NCBI GenBank assembly: GCA_964019055.1
Contig: OZ025220.1
Coordinates: 1,008,334 to 1,072,333 of the forward strand
Direction of reading: 5' to 3'
Source of the DNA: Anthopleura xanthogrammica
Taxonomy: Eukaryota > Cnidaria > Anthozoa > Actiniaria > Actiniidae
DNA length: 64,000 nt
This document shows, piece after piece, positions 45,301 through 54,622 of this stretch. Position numbers and translations under genes: made by a program. A model generated the notes under the pieces. It saw only the letters and a list, made by a program, of their open reading frames with translations. It had not been told where the DNA came from and searched no databases. Numbering within the stretch: position 1 is the first letter of the stretch; each line of letters opens with the position of its first letter.

Positions 45301-48072
45301 GGCCATTCCCATTCTCTGGCAATGCTACACCAGAATCAAAAAAGAAAAAGGCCACAAATGAGCACACTGAACAACAACTCCATTCTAAAACAGCAAAAGC
45401 ATTAAGTACAGTGCTGGGTGCAACAGAAGAAGTTTCAAGGTTTGAAAAATTGAGAGAGAATTTGCAAAAAAATCCAAAGTCAAGGTATCACATTGAAAGG
45501 TATGAGACTCACCTTTTCAAAATCCAGATTGAGGTACTGAAGGCTTTCAGAGAAACAAATAAGAGCATCAACACCATGAAAGAGCCTATAAAAGATGACC
45601 TTGCCAATGAACTGAAATTAAAGAATACAAGGTTAAAAGCAGCATCCTCACTTCTAAAGCTATGGAAAATAACTGTGCATCTTTAAGCCATAGTAGTACA
45701 CCAAGTACAGTATACAATGCATCTTAACATTTCAGGAAGCTGCATTTTTTACTTTAAATAACTTTTAGAGAACTTGACGAGTCAGTTAAATTGAATACAA
45801 CACTATCACAAGTGTGAGTTTTTACTTGCTTAGCATTCAGAAAGTATTTACCAAAGAACCATAACACTATATTATTGTTCTGAGGAAGTCTAGGAAATAT
45901 TTATATTATGTACGTACAGTAGCTCCTAGGGAATTGGCAGTTTAGTCATGAAAATATATATTAAGTAATCTGTATTACATGTACAGCTTATTGAACTTTA
46001 TGGCCTTTGACTGATGGCTAAACTTGAGTTGGCAAACTGTCAAGTATCATATCTTTTATCTACTAGCTGTATATTACCACTGTTTTTATTGCTAAATGCT
46101 GACAGAACAGAATTGTGACAGGGTTATTTGTCAATTACCCTTCTGGCATTTTTGCTACTGTTGTTTTGAACAATCGGTGGCATAGCACTCACCTAAAAGC
46201 AGTGGTATCAGCAATATTTAGTAATGGAATATAAGTATTTTTTGTTACTGTATTTACCATTAATTTTGTAGTTTTCAGAAGCACCAGACTGCAACCTTCA
46301 TCAGAATCTAAAAAACACATCAAAACAGGTTGATTATATACTGTAAATATGTTTTTAAAAATGTGCTGTAAATAATAATATTCTTATAATTATTTAAGAA
46401 ATTTATTTATTCATTATTTATTAAAATTGTATGGCTAAACATAAGTCTTATCAAAAATTTAAACAAATAAGAAAAGAAAATAAGAAAAAACCCAGACCCC
46501 ATATGAAAACAGATCAATAAGCTAAATGTATATTTAAAACATTATATTATCATACAAAAATAATCAATAACCATGTGAATACTGCAGAAATCAAGACTAG
46601 GGATAAGTTTACATTATTAATATTAGAAATGAAAAAAGGCCAATTAAACCCAACCACAAATCCTTATTCAGTTAAACCCTCCTCCCTTACAACAAATATT
46701 ACTGGCTTACTAAAAATTTCCTTGTCCTTTTGCAATTGATTCCAATAACTGATTAACTTATTCTATGAAAAAAATCTAGTGTAGTTAGATTTGCACGAGT
46801 ATTTCGTTCTTTAACTTAAGCTTATATATCTTTAATTTTAGAAAGATTTTCAGTGCTTAAAAGAATACCGGTCAGCTTCTGAGTAAATATATATATTTCA
46901 ACATCAATATATTATTTGCGTGGTAAAGCTACTCCCGACTAGTCCGAGAATTTTGCTTAGAAACTTCATTTATTAAAGGTAATTTAAGCTTACCAGTAAA
47001 AATAATTTCGTACGAAAATGTAAATTACTCACCTTCATTCGTCTTCTAGTTTCTCCATCTTTGAAAAATAAAATAATTCTTGAACAACGAAGACAAATAT
47101 ATATACTTTAAATGCTTCAAATGCTTGGTATGCTTCGAATTTCATATCTAATACCAGTTAAATCGCATCACATGTACATCCGCCATCTTGGATTTGATCG
47201 AAGCAACACGAGTCTTCGCGGGGGGTGTTTCGGATCGCTAAACCAGGCCTTAACACACCTGAGATATTTAGGGGGGTTTGAAGCTGTTTGGAGCAGTTTT
47301 CTGTGGTTTCTTGTCATTTTTAACTGAAAACTACGAGCTAACAACGCGTTGAATCGCTTAAAATTTAACCTAACTTCAAGCTTCTTGGGAACCTACATTC
47401 TGAAGGCATGCTGTCTATTTTGAGCGGTTTTGGATTTATTAAACACTTGTTTGGTGATATCGAGTTGGAGCTCTTTTACTTTTAAATTTTTTCGAGCTCA
47501 AATAAGACGATTTTGGGGTCAAGTGTGGCCAGATTTATAGAATATGTATGGAATCTAGAGCTTTCGAAGCCTTTCGAAGGCAAGTAGTCCGGGAACCAAT
47601 ATGTCGCATGATTCAATGATCATTTTACGCTTATTTAGTAGCTTGTAGGGTGGGTTGTTTGTCGCGATGTGGAGCTCAGAGGAAATAAAACCCTATTCGC
47701 CGTAAATAGAGGAAGCTCTATATTCCCCATACATTTCCTATAAGACTCGGCGGCTATTTTGTAAGCTGAAACGCATCATTGCGCATGTATGAGCAGGCTC
47801 ATGTCCCATATTTCTGGCAATGGGTTGCTGGGTTGGTGGGTTGGTGGGTTGGTGGGTTGCTGGGTTGCTGGGTTGCTGGGTTGCTATGATGCTGGGTTGC
47901 TGGGTTGCTGGGTTGCTGGGTTGCTGGGTTGCTGGGTTGCTGGGTATGTCAGTGGGTAGGTTGTAAGGTTAATATGTTAGTTGGTTTGTTGTTCATCCAA
48001 TATTTTTCCTTGACTCCTAGCTTACCCAGGATCACGATGGTCATCATGATAGCAATGTTGTTGCTGATGTAG
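31696..48072 (+). CDS. Gene C: complete three-CUB, Cys-rich, GPI-anchored-type surface protein
   Basis: Exons: 31696-31735 (or 28922-28961), 33808-34221, 35300-35797, 36607-36789, 37683-38141, 38718-38817, 48030-48072. They total 1737 nt, 578 aa, in frame throughout. Signal peptide MKGKVFSVPFLLC+VLAVILEYKVISA; CUB1 to ~151 ([26 protein letters not shown]), 12 aa longer than in gene B; Cys head plus CUB2 ~152-317; 10-Cys module ~318-378; CUB3 ~379-531; half module ~532-565; hydrophobic tail ITMVIMIAMLLLM. CUB3 and everything after it are almost identical to gene A, so genes A and C are the same type. The half module reads GQLVCC where gene A has GQPACC. The last intron is 9.2 kb because it holds a ~1-kb minisatellite with a 7.8-kb transposon inside it. 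Splicing across that intron is required for the anchor. Confidence 0.82.
34251..34346. mobile_element. MITE fragment fused to the ACAGACAA array
   Basis: Same family as 4313-4430 (ACGTCAAAGCAGCTCAAGTT, TTTTGTCCTCCAAATTGAG). It breaks at GAGCTGC, where the minisatellite starts with no spacer, so its own right end is missing. Confidence 0.7.
34347..35116 (+). repeat. 8-bp minisatellite ACAGACAA, gene C intron 2
   Basis: About 87 units of ACAGACAA, including a patch of four ACAGACCA units (about 34450-34482) and one shortened unit near 34507. The last ~75 bp (35041-35116) is a pure 4-bp ACAG/CAGA repeat. The long open frames on both strands are artefacts. Confidence 0.97.
35838..36005. mobile_element. 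MITE with 27-bp TIRs
   Basis: Left arm AGAGCGGTTTTCGTATGAG and on to 35864; right arm 35979-36005 is its complement with one mismatch over 27 bp. 168 bp, non-coding, 40 bp after the gene C CUB2 exon. Absent from the matching intron of genes B and D. Confidence 0.75.
36282..36313. repeat. Poly-G run
   Basis: About 32 consecutive G in gene C intron 3. Such runs are prone to length error in sequencing. Confidence 0.85.
36381..36571. mobile_element. MITE with ~39-bp imperfect TIRs
   Basis: The left arm begins CCTTCGCAGTTCCCTG and includes CTTGAAAGGT; the right arm is its imperfect complement ending CAGGGAACTGTGAAGG. A second inner pair (TTGCAATGATA and TATCATTGCAA) makes a nested hairpin. It ends 35 bp before the gene C Cys exon. 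Confidence 0.7.
37094..37210. mobile_element. Foldback MITE, gene C copy
   Basis: Duplicate of 65-181, at the same offset (37029) as the whole surrounding segment. Confidence 0.75.
38963..40009 (+). repeat. 8-bp minisatellite in last intron of gene C (left part)
   Basis: About 130 units in blocks: GGGTTGGT to ~39394, GGGTTGTT to ~39698, a four-unit GGGTTGGT island, GGGTTGTT to ~39978, then GGGTTGGT. The block order is the reverse of gene A. The array is cut by the transposon starting at 40010 and resumes at 47823. Confidence 0.97.
41519..41581 (+). promoter_or_regulatory. Hairpin abutting the transposase start codon
   Basis: TATATAGTTGATT...TGCA pairs with TGCAATCAACTATATA, and AGCTTC with GAAGCT, around a TTTA loop. 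The stem ends at the ATG of 41582. If transcribed it would fold over the start codon; it could also be a protein-binding site. No function is established. Confidence 0.5.
41582..45686 (+). pseudogene. SAP-containing DDE-type transposase-like gene with one internal stop
   Basis: Exon 1 is 41582-42656; a GTAATT...TTACAG intron (42657-42915) follows; exon 2 runs 42916-45686 in one frame except for TGA at 43443-43445. About 1280 codons. The N-terminal third is basic with CKAC and a long charged region. Candidate catalytic residues are Asp at 43341 (WHDHS), Asp at 43635 (MRFMNGDNPA) and Glu at 44457 (STNAEMFERLFE), spaced ~98 and ~274 residues. A Cys cluster (CGCPGC) follows the second Asp. A SAP-like DNA-binding helix pair (LKVKELKAELRARGM) lies at about 43837-43881. 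The C-terminus is acidic, then Lys-rich (KKKKA). The layout, with a large insert before Glu, recalls hAT and Kyakuja-Dileera-Zisupton transposases, and I recall similar uncharacterised proteins in corals and anemones; assignment is tentative. The single stop suggests recent loss of function or a sequence error. Confidence 0.7.
45687..47801. other. Transposon 3' non-coding region
   Basis: 2.1 kb of AT-rich DNA between the transposase stop and the right end. Short open frames (for example 47112-47327) have no recognisable motif. I see no second gene. Confidence 0.6.
47823..47946 (+). repeat. 8-bp minisatellite, right remnant after transposon
   Basis: About 15 units, mostly GGGTTGCT with three GGGTTGGT units near the junction and one odd unit (ATGATGCT). 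The GGGTTGCT variant is absent from the array left of the transposon. Confidence 0.93.
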
Positions 48073-49568
48073 TATTTTATTCCCAAGTGAAGCATCTTTG
48101 GACAACATTCAGCTTTAATGATCAACAACAACTAGTCCTAATTAATGAAAATATAACATCTTCCTTAGATAATTATTTCTGGCCATTTTTATTCTGATTG
48201 GAGTTCTGTGGTTAAGATTTTAGGTCGTCTCCAGTCTTCCTTGTGTTATTCTTTCTCAATCCACAGGGTTCCCAATCTAAATTTTCAGAGAATACCTAAT
48301 AGATTTGTCTGTGGAGAAGTCTAGTCTAAATAATTAGCTAAGCAATCAATATGCATATGTATACAATAGGTGATTTGGGTTATACAAGATATTACACAAG
48401 ATATACTACATATAACCTCGTTAGTGTGCTAAGAGCATCTAGGCTTTGTAAGCTGTTACTTCCAAAGGTCAATAGAGGCTTTGCACTATCACTTGATGGC
48501 AGCCATGACAGGAGGCACAACAATACAGTCTTTTCCCTCTGGGAAACTGAATTCTTTCTCATGTAAATCAAGTTAGACGAGATTCAATTGTTCCTGCCTC
48601 CTGTCATGGCTGCCAACACTCTCCAAACGAGTTATTGAACAAAGTATTTTATCACTCTTCATGCATGTGTCTGTATTCAAACACTCTCCAAATGCCCATG
48701 ACGTACCCAGAATACCCCTCGGCCTTAGCTCCAATAACTTAAACTCGATAATGATTTTTTAGTTTCAATTTGGTTTATAGACAATTTTGATTACATGAGT
48801 TAAATATAATACGTTGCAAAGTTGAGCTGCATTTATTCTAAACAATTTATAAAAAATAAAAACGTTCATTTTAAATAAAAGAATATGCAATATTTTTTTT
48901 CGCATAAAATTTATATACATTTTCATTCTTCCTTTGTTTGTTTGTTTGTTTATTTTTTAAATATAGCTGGGTTTCAATCAGCTGATAAAAGTCTTTAAAT
49001 CTCATTATCTGCTCCAAATGGTGGTCAAACACTGACCACCATGTACTATCAACCAGAAAGAATTCTATTGAAAACTTGTGATTCAGCTGATGAACATTCC
49101 GCAAGAGACAGGAAATGACGTCAAGTGAAACCGAGCTATACGGATATTTTTAGCATTTCGACAGCTGTCAATCAAATTAATTGGAATGCGTTTGTTGGTT
49201 TAGAAAAACATTCCTCATATTGATGACCAAGGTTTGCGATGTGGGGTAATACGATTTAGGATTCAAAAGCAAGAGAAATCTTCCAAAAAATAGGCAATAT
49301 CATGTACGTAAAAACGTGTTGTAATAGACAGGATTGAAAGCCTTCGAAAAAGTGTAGATTTACAAACGAAGACATGAAATTTCGCGGAGCGCAGTTCAAC
49401 GATAATGATTATATAACTTTCATTTTCATTTTAACAAATGTATAATATAAATTATTGAACACTTTTTTTTTTTTTTTTTTTTTTTGCGGGATTTCGTAAA
49501 TGTTTTAAGAAGTTAGCGTTACTCAACATCGAATATTATTTTCCTTCTACGGGAACTTGCTATATTGG

Positions 49569-49686
49569 CTTCTTGAATGTGACGTCAAAGCAGCTCAATT
49601 TGGAGGACAAAACAAAATAACTTCAATCTTCTGAGGCTTGGAACCTATTTTCTTAGCCTCAAAATTCTAATGTGCTGCAAGGGGTT
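49569..49686. mobile_element. MITE, CCCCTTG...CAAGGGG family, copy 5
   Basis: Orthologous to 4313-4430, with TCTTGAATGTGACGTCAAAG at the left and GCTGCAAGGGGTT at the right. Confidence 0.65.
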
Positions 49687-50157
49687 AAACAACAAGACTT
49701 AAAGACAAAAAGAAGTATCACGTAATAATTTTTAAACTACTTTTAAACGATATAAATTCTGGTTTTAAACTTTATAATGAGTAATACAATGAACAGAGAA
49801 TAATAATTATGAATTCTACATATACAGAAATTGTTGGCATCGAGCATTTAGAGTGAATGTAATTAGTTTTGGTCTTTAATTCTTTTTCCATAGGACAACT
49901 TTTTTGACAATGACTGTATAATTTCAAGGATTACCAAGATCATTTCGATAAAAAATCGTACGTCATATGAAAGTTAGAAGTTAAGATTCAAGTGATAACC
50001 TGAATGAGTTTGTGTCATAATAGCGAGCACTTGCTATATTCGCATTAGTTTAGGTCCAACAGTTCTTGAACATACTTATCATAACATATAGTAAATATTA
50101 TTAAGAACTAAAGACAAAGTTAAAGTTCTGTATTACAAGTTTATTTCGATACTTGAA

Positions 50158-50158
<1 letters not shown>

Positions 50159-50204
<46 letters not shown>

Positions 50205-50658
50205 TAGTTTCTTTAAAAAACGCATATAACTACGGTCTCAATGCTTTTAACAATAAGAAATAGATAAAAGATGTGTATATAAATAGTAATAATAATAAAA
50301 ATAAAGATTAACAGATTATTTATGACTAAGTAAAAAAAGATGAGTTTTCAATAATGACTTGAAGCGTTCAGTACTCTCAGCGTTGTTAACGCCAACTGGT
50401 AAGCTATTCCAGAGATGGGGTGCAGCAAACGAGAAAGCCCTTTCTCCATAAGTTGATGTCTTGATCTGGCATGGCTTTTTAAGCAGATATTTTCTTGAGG
50501 AGCGCAATTGTCGACTTGGAATGTAGGGAACCAGTAGGCTGCTAATATAAGAGGAGGCGATGTTATGCAGGGCTTTATACGTTATTGTAGAACCTTGAAT
50601 TCCACCCGCTGTATAACTCGTAGCCAGTAAAGATCCTTCAGAATAGGCGATATTCTTA
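50159..50658 (-). mobile_element. 5'-truncated LINE 3' end (CR1/L2-like)
   Basis: The minus-strand frame 50507-50316 ends a reverse-transcriptase polyprotein (YGERAFSFAAPHLWNSLPVG, RFKSLLKTHLF), a signature of CR1/L2-clade C-termini. The 3' end is an (ATT)n tail on the minus strand (50159-50202). The empty site is seen near 17673, where ACTTGAAA runs directly into AGCTTTACATT. A dead-on-arrival copy inserted after the duplication. Confidence 0.8.
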
Positions 50659-50839
50659 GCTTTACATTATAGAAGTTTGAAGCTAATGTTGATGAGTTGT
50701 GTACATTACAAGTTTATGATACTACAACTTAGTGTTACTAAATATAGAATTATGTTTACCACAAATCAACCCTCTAAATTATTATCAAAATGTAAAGTAA
50801 TAATAGATGATAATTTTGAAATTTGTTAAACAAATGATT

Positions 50840-51088
50840 TAAAAAAATACTTAAGATAGTACGCGCGCTCTCATTGGTCGAGAGCTGTGTTTTCATCACG
50901 CTATGAAGGCACGGAAATGACGTAACAAGCATTTTTTAAGTATTTTTTAAAAGAAATAAAACATTTTCTCCGTGCCTTCGACTTCGTCTCGGGTTTTCAC
51001 TGATCTGCTCTCGAATTCTCCTAAACGCGTAGCCTCGGTTTTCACCAGGCTATGAAGGCACGGAGAAAATGATTTATTTCTTAAATAA
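50840..51088. mobile_element. Foldback element with AAGAAATAAA/TTTATTTCTT arms
   Basis: CATTTTCTCCGTGCCTTC (about 50963) pairs with GAAGGCACGGAGAAAATG (about 51054), and a third copy, GAAGGCACGG, lies at 50905. Absent from the gene A-B spacer at about 4870. Non-coding. Confidence 0.6.
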
Positions 51089-51508
51089 TATTTGCATCTT
51101 GTTAGAGAAAATGTTCCATGGCTTTATGGCGAAAATAAAATATTGAAAGCTTTCATTTCTAGCTAATTGGAAATTCAAGAAAATTAGCAAAGTTGCAATA
51201 TATAGTTCATAGCCTGCGGTCTCAATGAATCAACAGTCAGGACTAAATAACAAACATCGTTAATTTAGAATAAAAAAGCTAAGGAAAAAATAACATTACA
51301 AATAGTTCGAAGTTATTTGCCTGAAAATAATATACACAAACGTTTCGTGAAAAGTCACAGAATCATGAATAAAACAAAAATTAATATACAATCAAAACCC
51401 GCTTCAAAACCCGGAGAAAGCGCACTCCAAATTATTCAACCATTATGTATGGCGACAGAATGTCTCGCGATATAAATAGTTATTATTTCTTTATTTTTTC
51501 TTTGAGAC

Positions 51509-51894
51509 TCGATAATGACTCGAGTTCGTGATACCAACCAATAGGAAAATATTATGATAAATCATCCAATAAGCTCCAATAGCTAATTTTTCTGTTTACG
51601 AGTTCTGAAGCACCAGAGTTAATAGAGGGGGAAAATCTATGTAAAATATCACTTGTTGTCACTATCTTTGCTACACGCTTTGAAATCTCAGCTGGTTGTG
51701 TGCACCCTCGTGATCACGTGATCGACTCAAAACCATAACAAAGAGATCACCCTTTGATGTTCGCCGGGTTTCATAACCATTCCCCTCTATTAACTCTGGC
51801 AGCACCATGCAGAAAGGACTGTCTGCAGCAGACTTTGGGTGTCTTTTCGATTCCTCAAACAAATTCTAAAATATTAATCGAGAATCTGAAAACT
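51509..51894 (+). promoter_or_regulatory. Promoter/5' leader of gene D, split by a MITE
   Basis: CCAAT motifs (ACCAACCAATAGG, CATCCAATAAGC, CTCCAATAGC) and TTTTCTGTTTACGAGTTCTG match gene B. The leader is then interrupted by a 185-bp element and resumes at GCAGCACCATGCAGAAAGG through to the ATG at 51895. All motifs survive, but the CCAAT part is moved away from the leader. Confidence 0.55.
51614..51798. mobile_element. hAT-like MITE in gene D promoter
   Basis: 17-bp perfect TIRs CAGAGTTAATAGAGGGG (51614-51630 and complement 51782-51798). The CAG-first end is hAT-like. Flanks GAAGCAC and GCAGCAC agree at 6 of 7 positions, a probable target duplication. Gene B has the uninterrupted site at about 5780. 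Confidence 0.8.
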
Positions 51895-54571
51895 ATGGAA
51901 GGGAAAGTATGTTCAGTTCCTTTTCTCCTACTTGGTAAGTTACATTTTGATATATTTTGATATATTTTGATTTTGATTTTATTCTAATTTAAAAAAAATA
52001 ACTTACACGAATTACCTTAAATATTTTCGTTCTAAATCAAAAATATAAGACATAAATTCTATTATATTTTTTTCCAAGAAACGTTTTTGACTTAAAAATT
52101 AATCTTGATTTTAGAAAGAGAAGTCCATGTAATGATATTAACCTATATTTTCGAAGCTGTAGAATCGTTATACTCTTGGTAAACATGATATTTTGACTTC
52201 CGCACTTTCGAATTAAACTACCTTCGATGTAAACCGAATATGTTACACATTAAGGATTCTTAGTCATAGAAAATTGAAGATTCAAAGTTAGTAGTTGGTG
52301 ATTTAATAAATTCACCGATTCAGAGTAAATTATCGCCGACTTCATCAGACTCGGAAAGCATCAAATATACGACGGTCGATCTTGATTTTCGCGGTTTAAA
52401 GGAAGTTTTGCCATTGTTATCTCTTAAATGATATAAAGATTTTCGTTGTCTTTATTCTATCAATCTTTTTGTTATCATTTTTGTTTTTTTTTACTGATAG
52501 CCACAAAGATTTAAGGTTTCACACGGATAAAATATTAAATTATTTTATTTCCCTGAAATTTTTAGTTTAGTTTAGTTTAATAGAATTCGTCATTGCATAA
52601 TATTACATAATAATATCTGAATGAACAGGTGAAAATTACAGGACGAAAAATCCCAATTGACAATTTAAACCTATAAAAAAGTAAAACATCAAATTAACAA
52701 AGTTAACAAATAGAGCAAATTAATAGAGCAAACGCATTTTAGCCATGAAATAAATCCGAAACTGACACTTACAAATAGTACCACATTCAGCCACCATCAC
52801 TCAGCCAGAACATCCAACACACAAAGACAAACACACAAGAGACCCTTTGTGATATTCACCATTCTTTGTGTAATGAATGTCCCGGATGAGAGATAGTGAC
52901 TAATTACTAAACAGCCACTACTTGCTTATGTCCATCTCGCATCTACTTGACCTCACGGCTCCAATGCTTTGGCTCCATTGAAATAATTAATTAATTAGTT
53001 AATATAAACAGAAATATAATTTATGGTGGCCGATACGATATTAATTTATCTGAGTAGAAACTTTGGAGTAGATTCTTGAAAGCAGATAGACTATTAATGT
53101 TCTTAAAGTTCGTTGGGAGGCCGTTCCACAACGCTATAGCTCTAGGAAAGTATGATTTACGATAGTAGTTTTGCTTGTGATGCAAAAGAGGTCTATAGTT
53201 TGCAGGGTCAAAGTTCCGCGTAGAGTACCTTGACGTCGTCGGAATTAGTAGGTTGGAAAAGTTTACGCTGATGATTTCGGTTCGAATCTTGTAGAGCAAT
53301 GTCAAGTCGTTGATCTCACGTCTATGTTCTAGCGGTAGTAGATTAAGAGTTTTGAGTCTTTCTGTATAGCTTACATCGGAGGGAGGATAGTTTAATATAA
53401 ATTTGGTTGCCCACCGTTGGATGTTCTCTATTAAAGCTACATGCTTAGCTGTGTGTGGCGACCACAAATTACTTGCGTATTCTAATCGGGGTCTAACCAA
53501 AGTACAATAGAGGAGCTGTCTTGTTGCAGGATCGCGTATGTGGCAGCAAACACGCTTCACAAGTCCTAACAATTTGTTGGCCTTTGCACCTGTCGACTCT
53601 AATGACGTTGGCGATAATTTATGCTCTCCCTCTAACTTCCATGAATAAAAATAGAAACTGGTAATACTGCTTTGCCTGAGCTCTGTTTACTGGGCAACAA
53701 GGACAATGAATAAGCCATTTACGAGTTTATTGAACTACTTCAAAAACTCATGAATAATTCGCAAACCTTTGGTCGAATTAGAACGACGATACACGTCAAG
53801 AATATGGACTTTCACACATCGATAGAAGTTTGTACGTAACTGTCATGCGCAGTCGAGGTTTATACGTCACTGTCACGTGCACTCAGTCAGTCCCAAAAAG
53901 GCTCCCACATTTTGAAGAGAGAATGCCAGTCTGAAGACAGGATTGCTAGTCGACTAACTTTCGTGGGTCGTCGGTGATCGTACGTGAGACTGACCTTGAT
54001 GAGGCTCTAAGTCTTCATCTAAACTTGGAGGCAACTTTATCTCTGATAAAGTCGTCCTCATTAGTATTCTTTATATAAAGACACACGTGTGTCTTTATAT
54101 AAAGACCACTTGAATACTAATGAACATGGCTTTATCGGGTATAAAGGTCCATGCACGTGAGGTGTATGGGCGCTCCAGTTGGACCAAAGGCTCATGAATT
54201 ATTCATGAGTTTTTGAATAAAGAATAATCCATACTGTAATCTATATATGCCTGAGGCGCTATAATTGTAGTATAATCTATTGTTGTGGCCTATAATTGGA
54301 GTATTGTTATGTATTTATATAAATACATAACAATACTCCAATTATAGGCCACAACAATATTGTCTATTGTTGCGTATATTGTCTATTGTCAGGTATATAT
54401 AGATTACAGTATGGATTATTCTTTATTAAAGACTGTCTGAAGATCGCGTAAGCGTGAAACTCCGAGTAACAGCAAAAGTTATGTCTTGTCTTTGATCTAT
54501 CTACAATCTATAATCTATAACGCTCTACATTTTAATGTATTGAGCACTTTACCGTCAGAATAGACACATCC

Positions 54572-54622
<51 letters not shown>

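Larger units (their letters stand above)
40319..47265. repeat. Inner 22-bp perfect inverted repeat pair
   Basis: Arms at 40319-40340 (ATCTCAGGTGTGTTAAGGCC then TG) and 47244-47265 (exact complement). They enclose the transposase-like gene and would bound a 6.95-kb unit. No matching target duplication is seen (left flank AAATGGCG, right flank ATTTAGGG), so subterminal transposase-binding sites of the outer element are equally possible. Confidence 0.65.
40010..47822 (+). mobile_element. 7.8-kb TIR DNA transposon inside gene C minisatellite
   Basis: The ends are 21-bp inverted repeats with one mismatch (40010-40030 starting CATTGCCAGAAATATAGG; 47802-47822 ending CATATTTCTGGCAATG). Gene A lacks the insert: its sequence runs from minisatellite straight into GGGTATGTCAGTGGGTAGG, which resumes here at 47941. 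Target duplication cannot be defined because both flanks are 8-bp repeat (TGGGTGGGTG against GGTTGCTGGG). It carries the two-exon transposase-like gene at 41582-45686. A second, inner 22-bp perfect inverted repeat (40319-40340 and 47244-47265) may be subterminal or may mark a nested element. Sequence 40341-41518 and 45687-47243 shows no other gene. Confidence 0.85.
48073..51508. other. Gene C to gene D spacer
   Basis: Homologous to 2820-5690, about 99% identical by eye over the first kilobase. It contains the foldback (48498-48617), the MITE (49569-49686), a LINE fragment (50159-50658) and a large inverted repeat (50840-51088), the last two missing after gene A. No array gene lies here. Confidence 0.7.
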
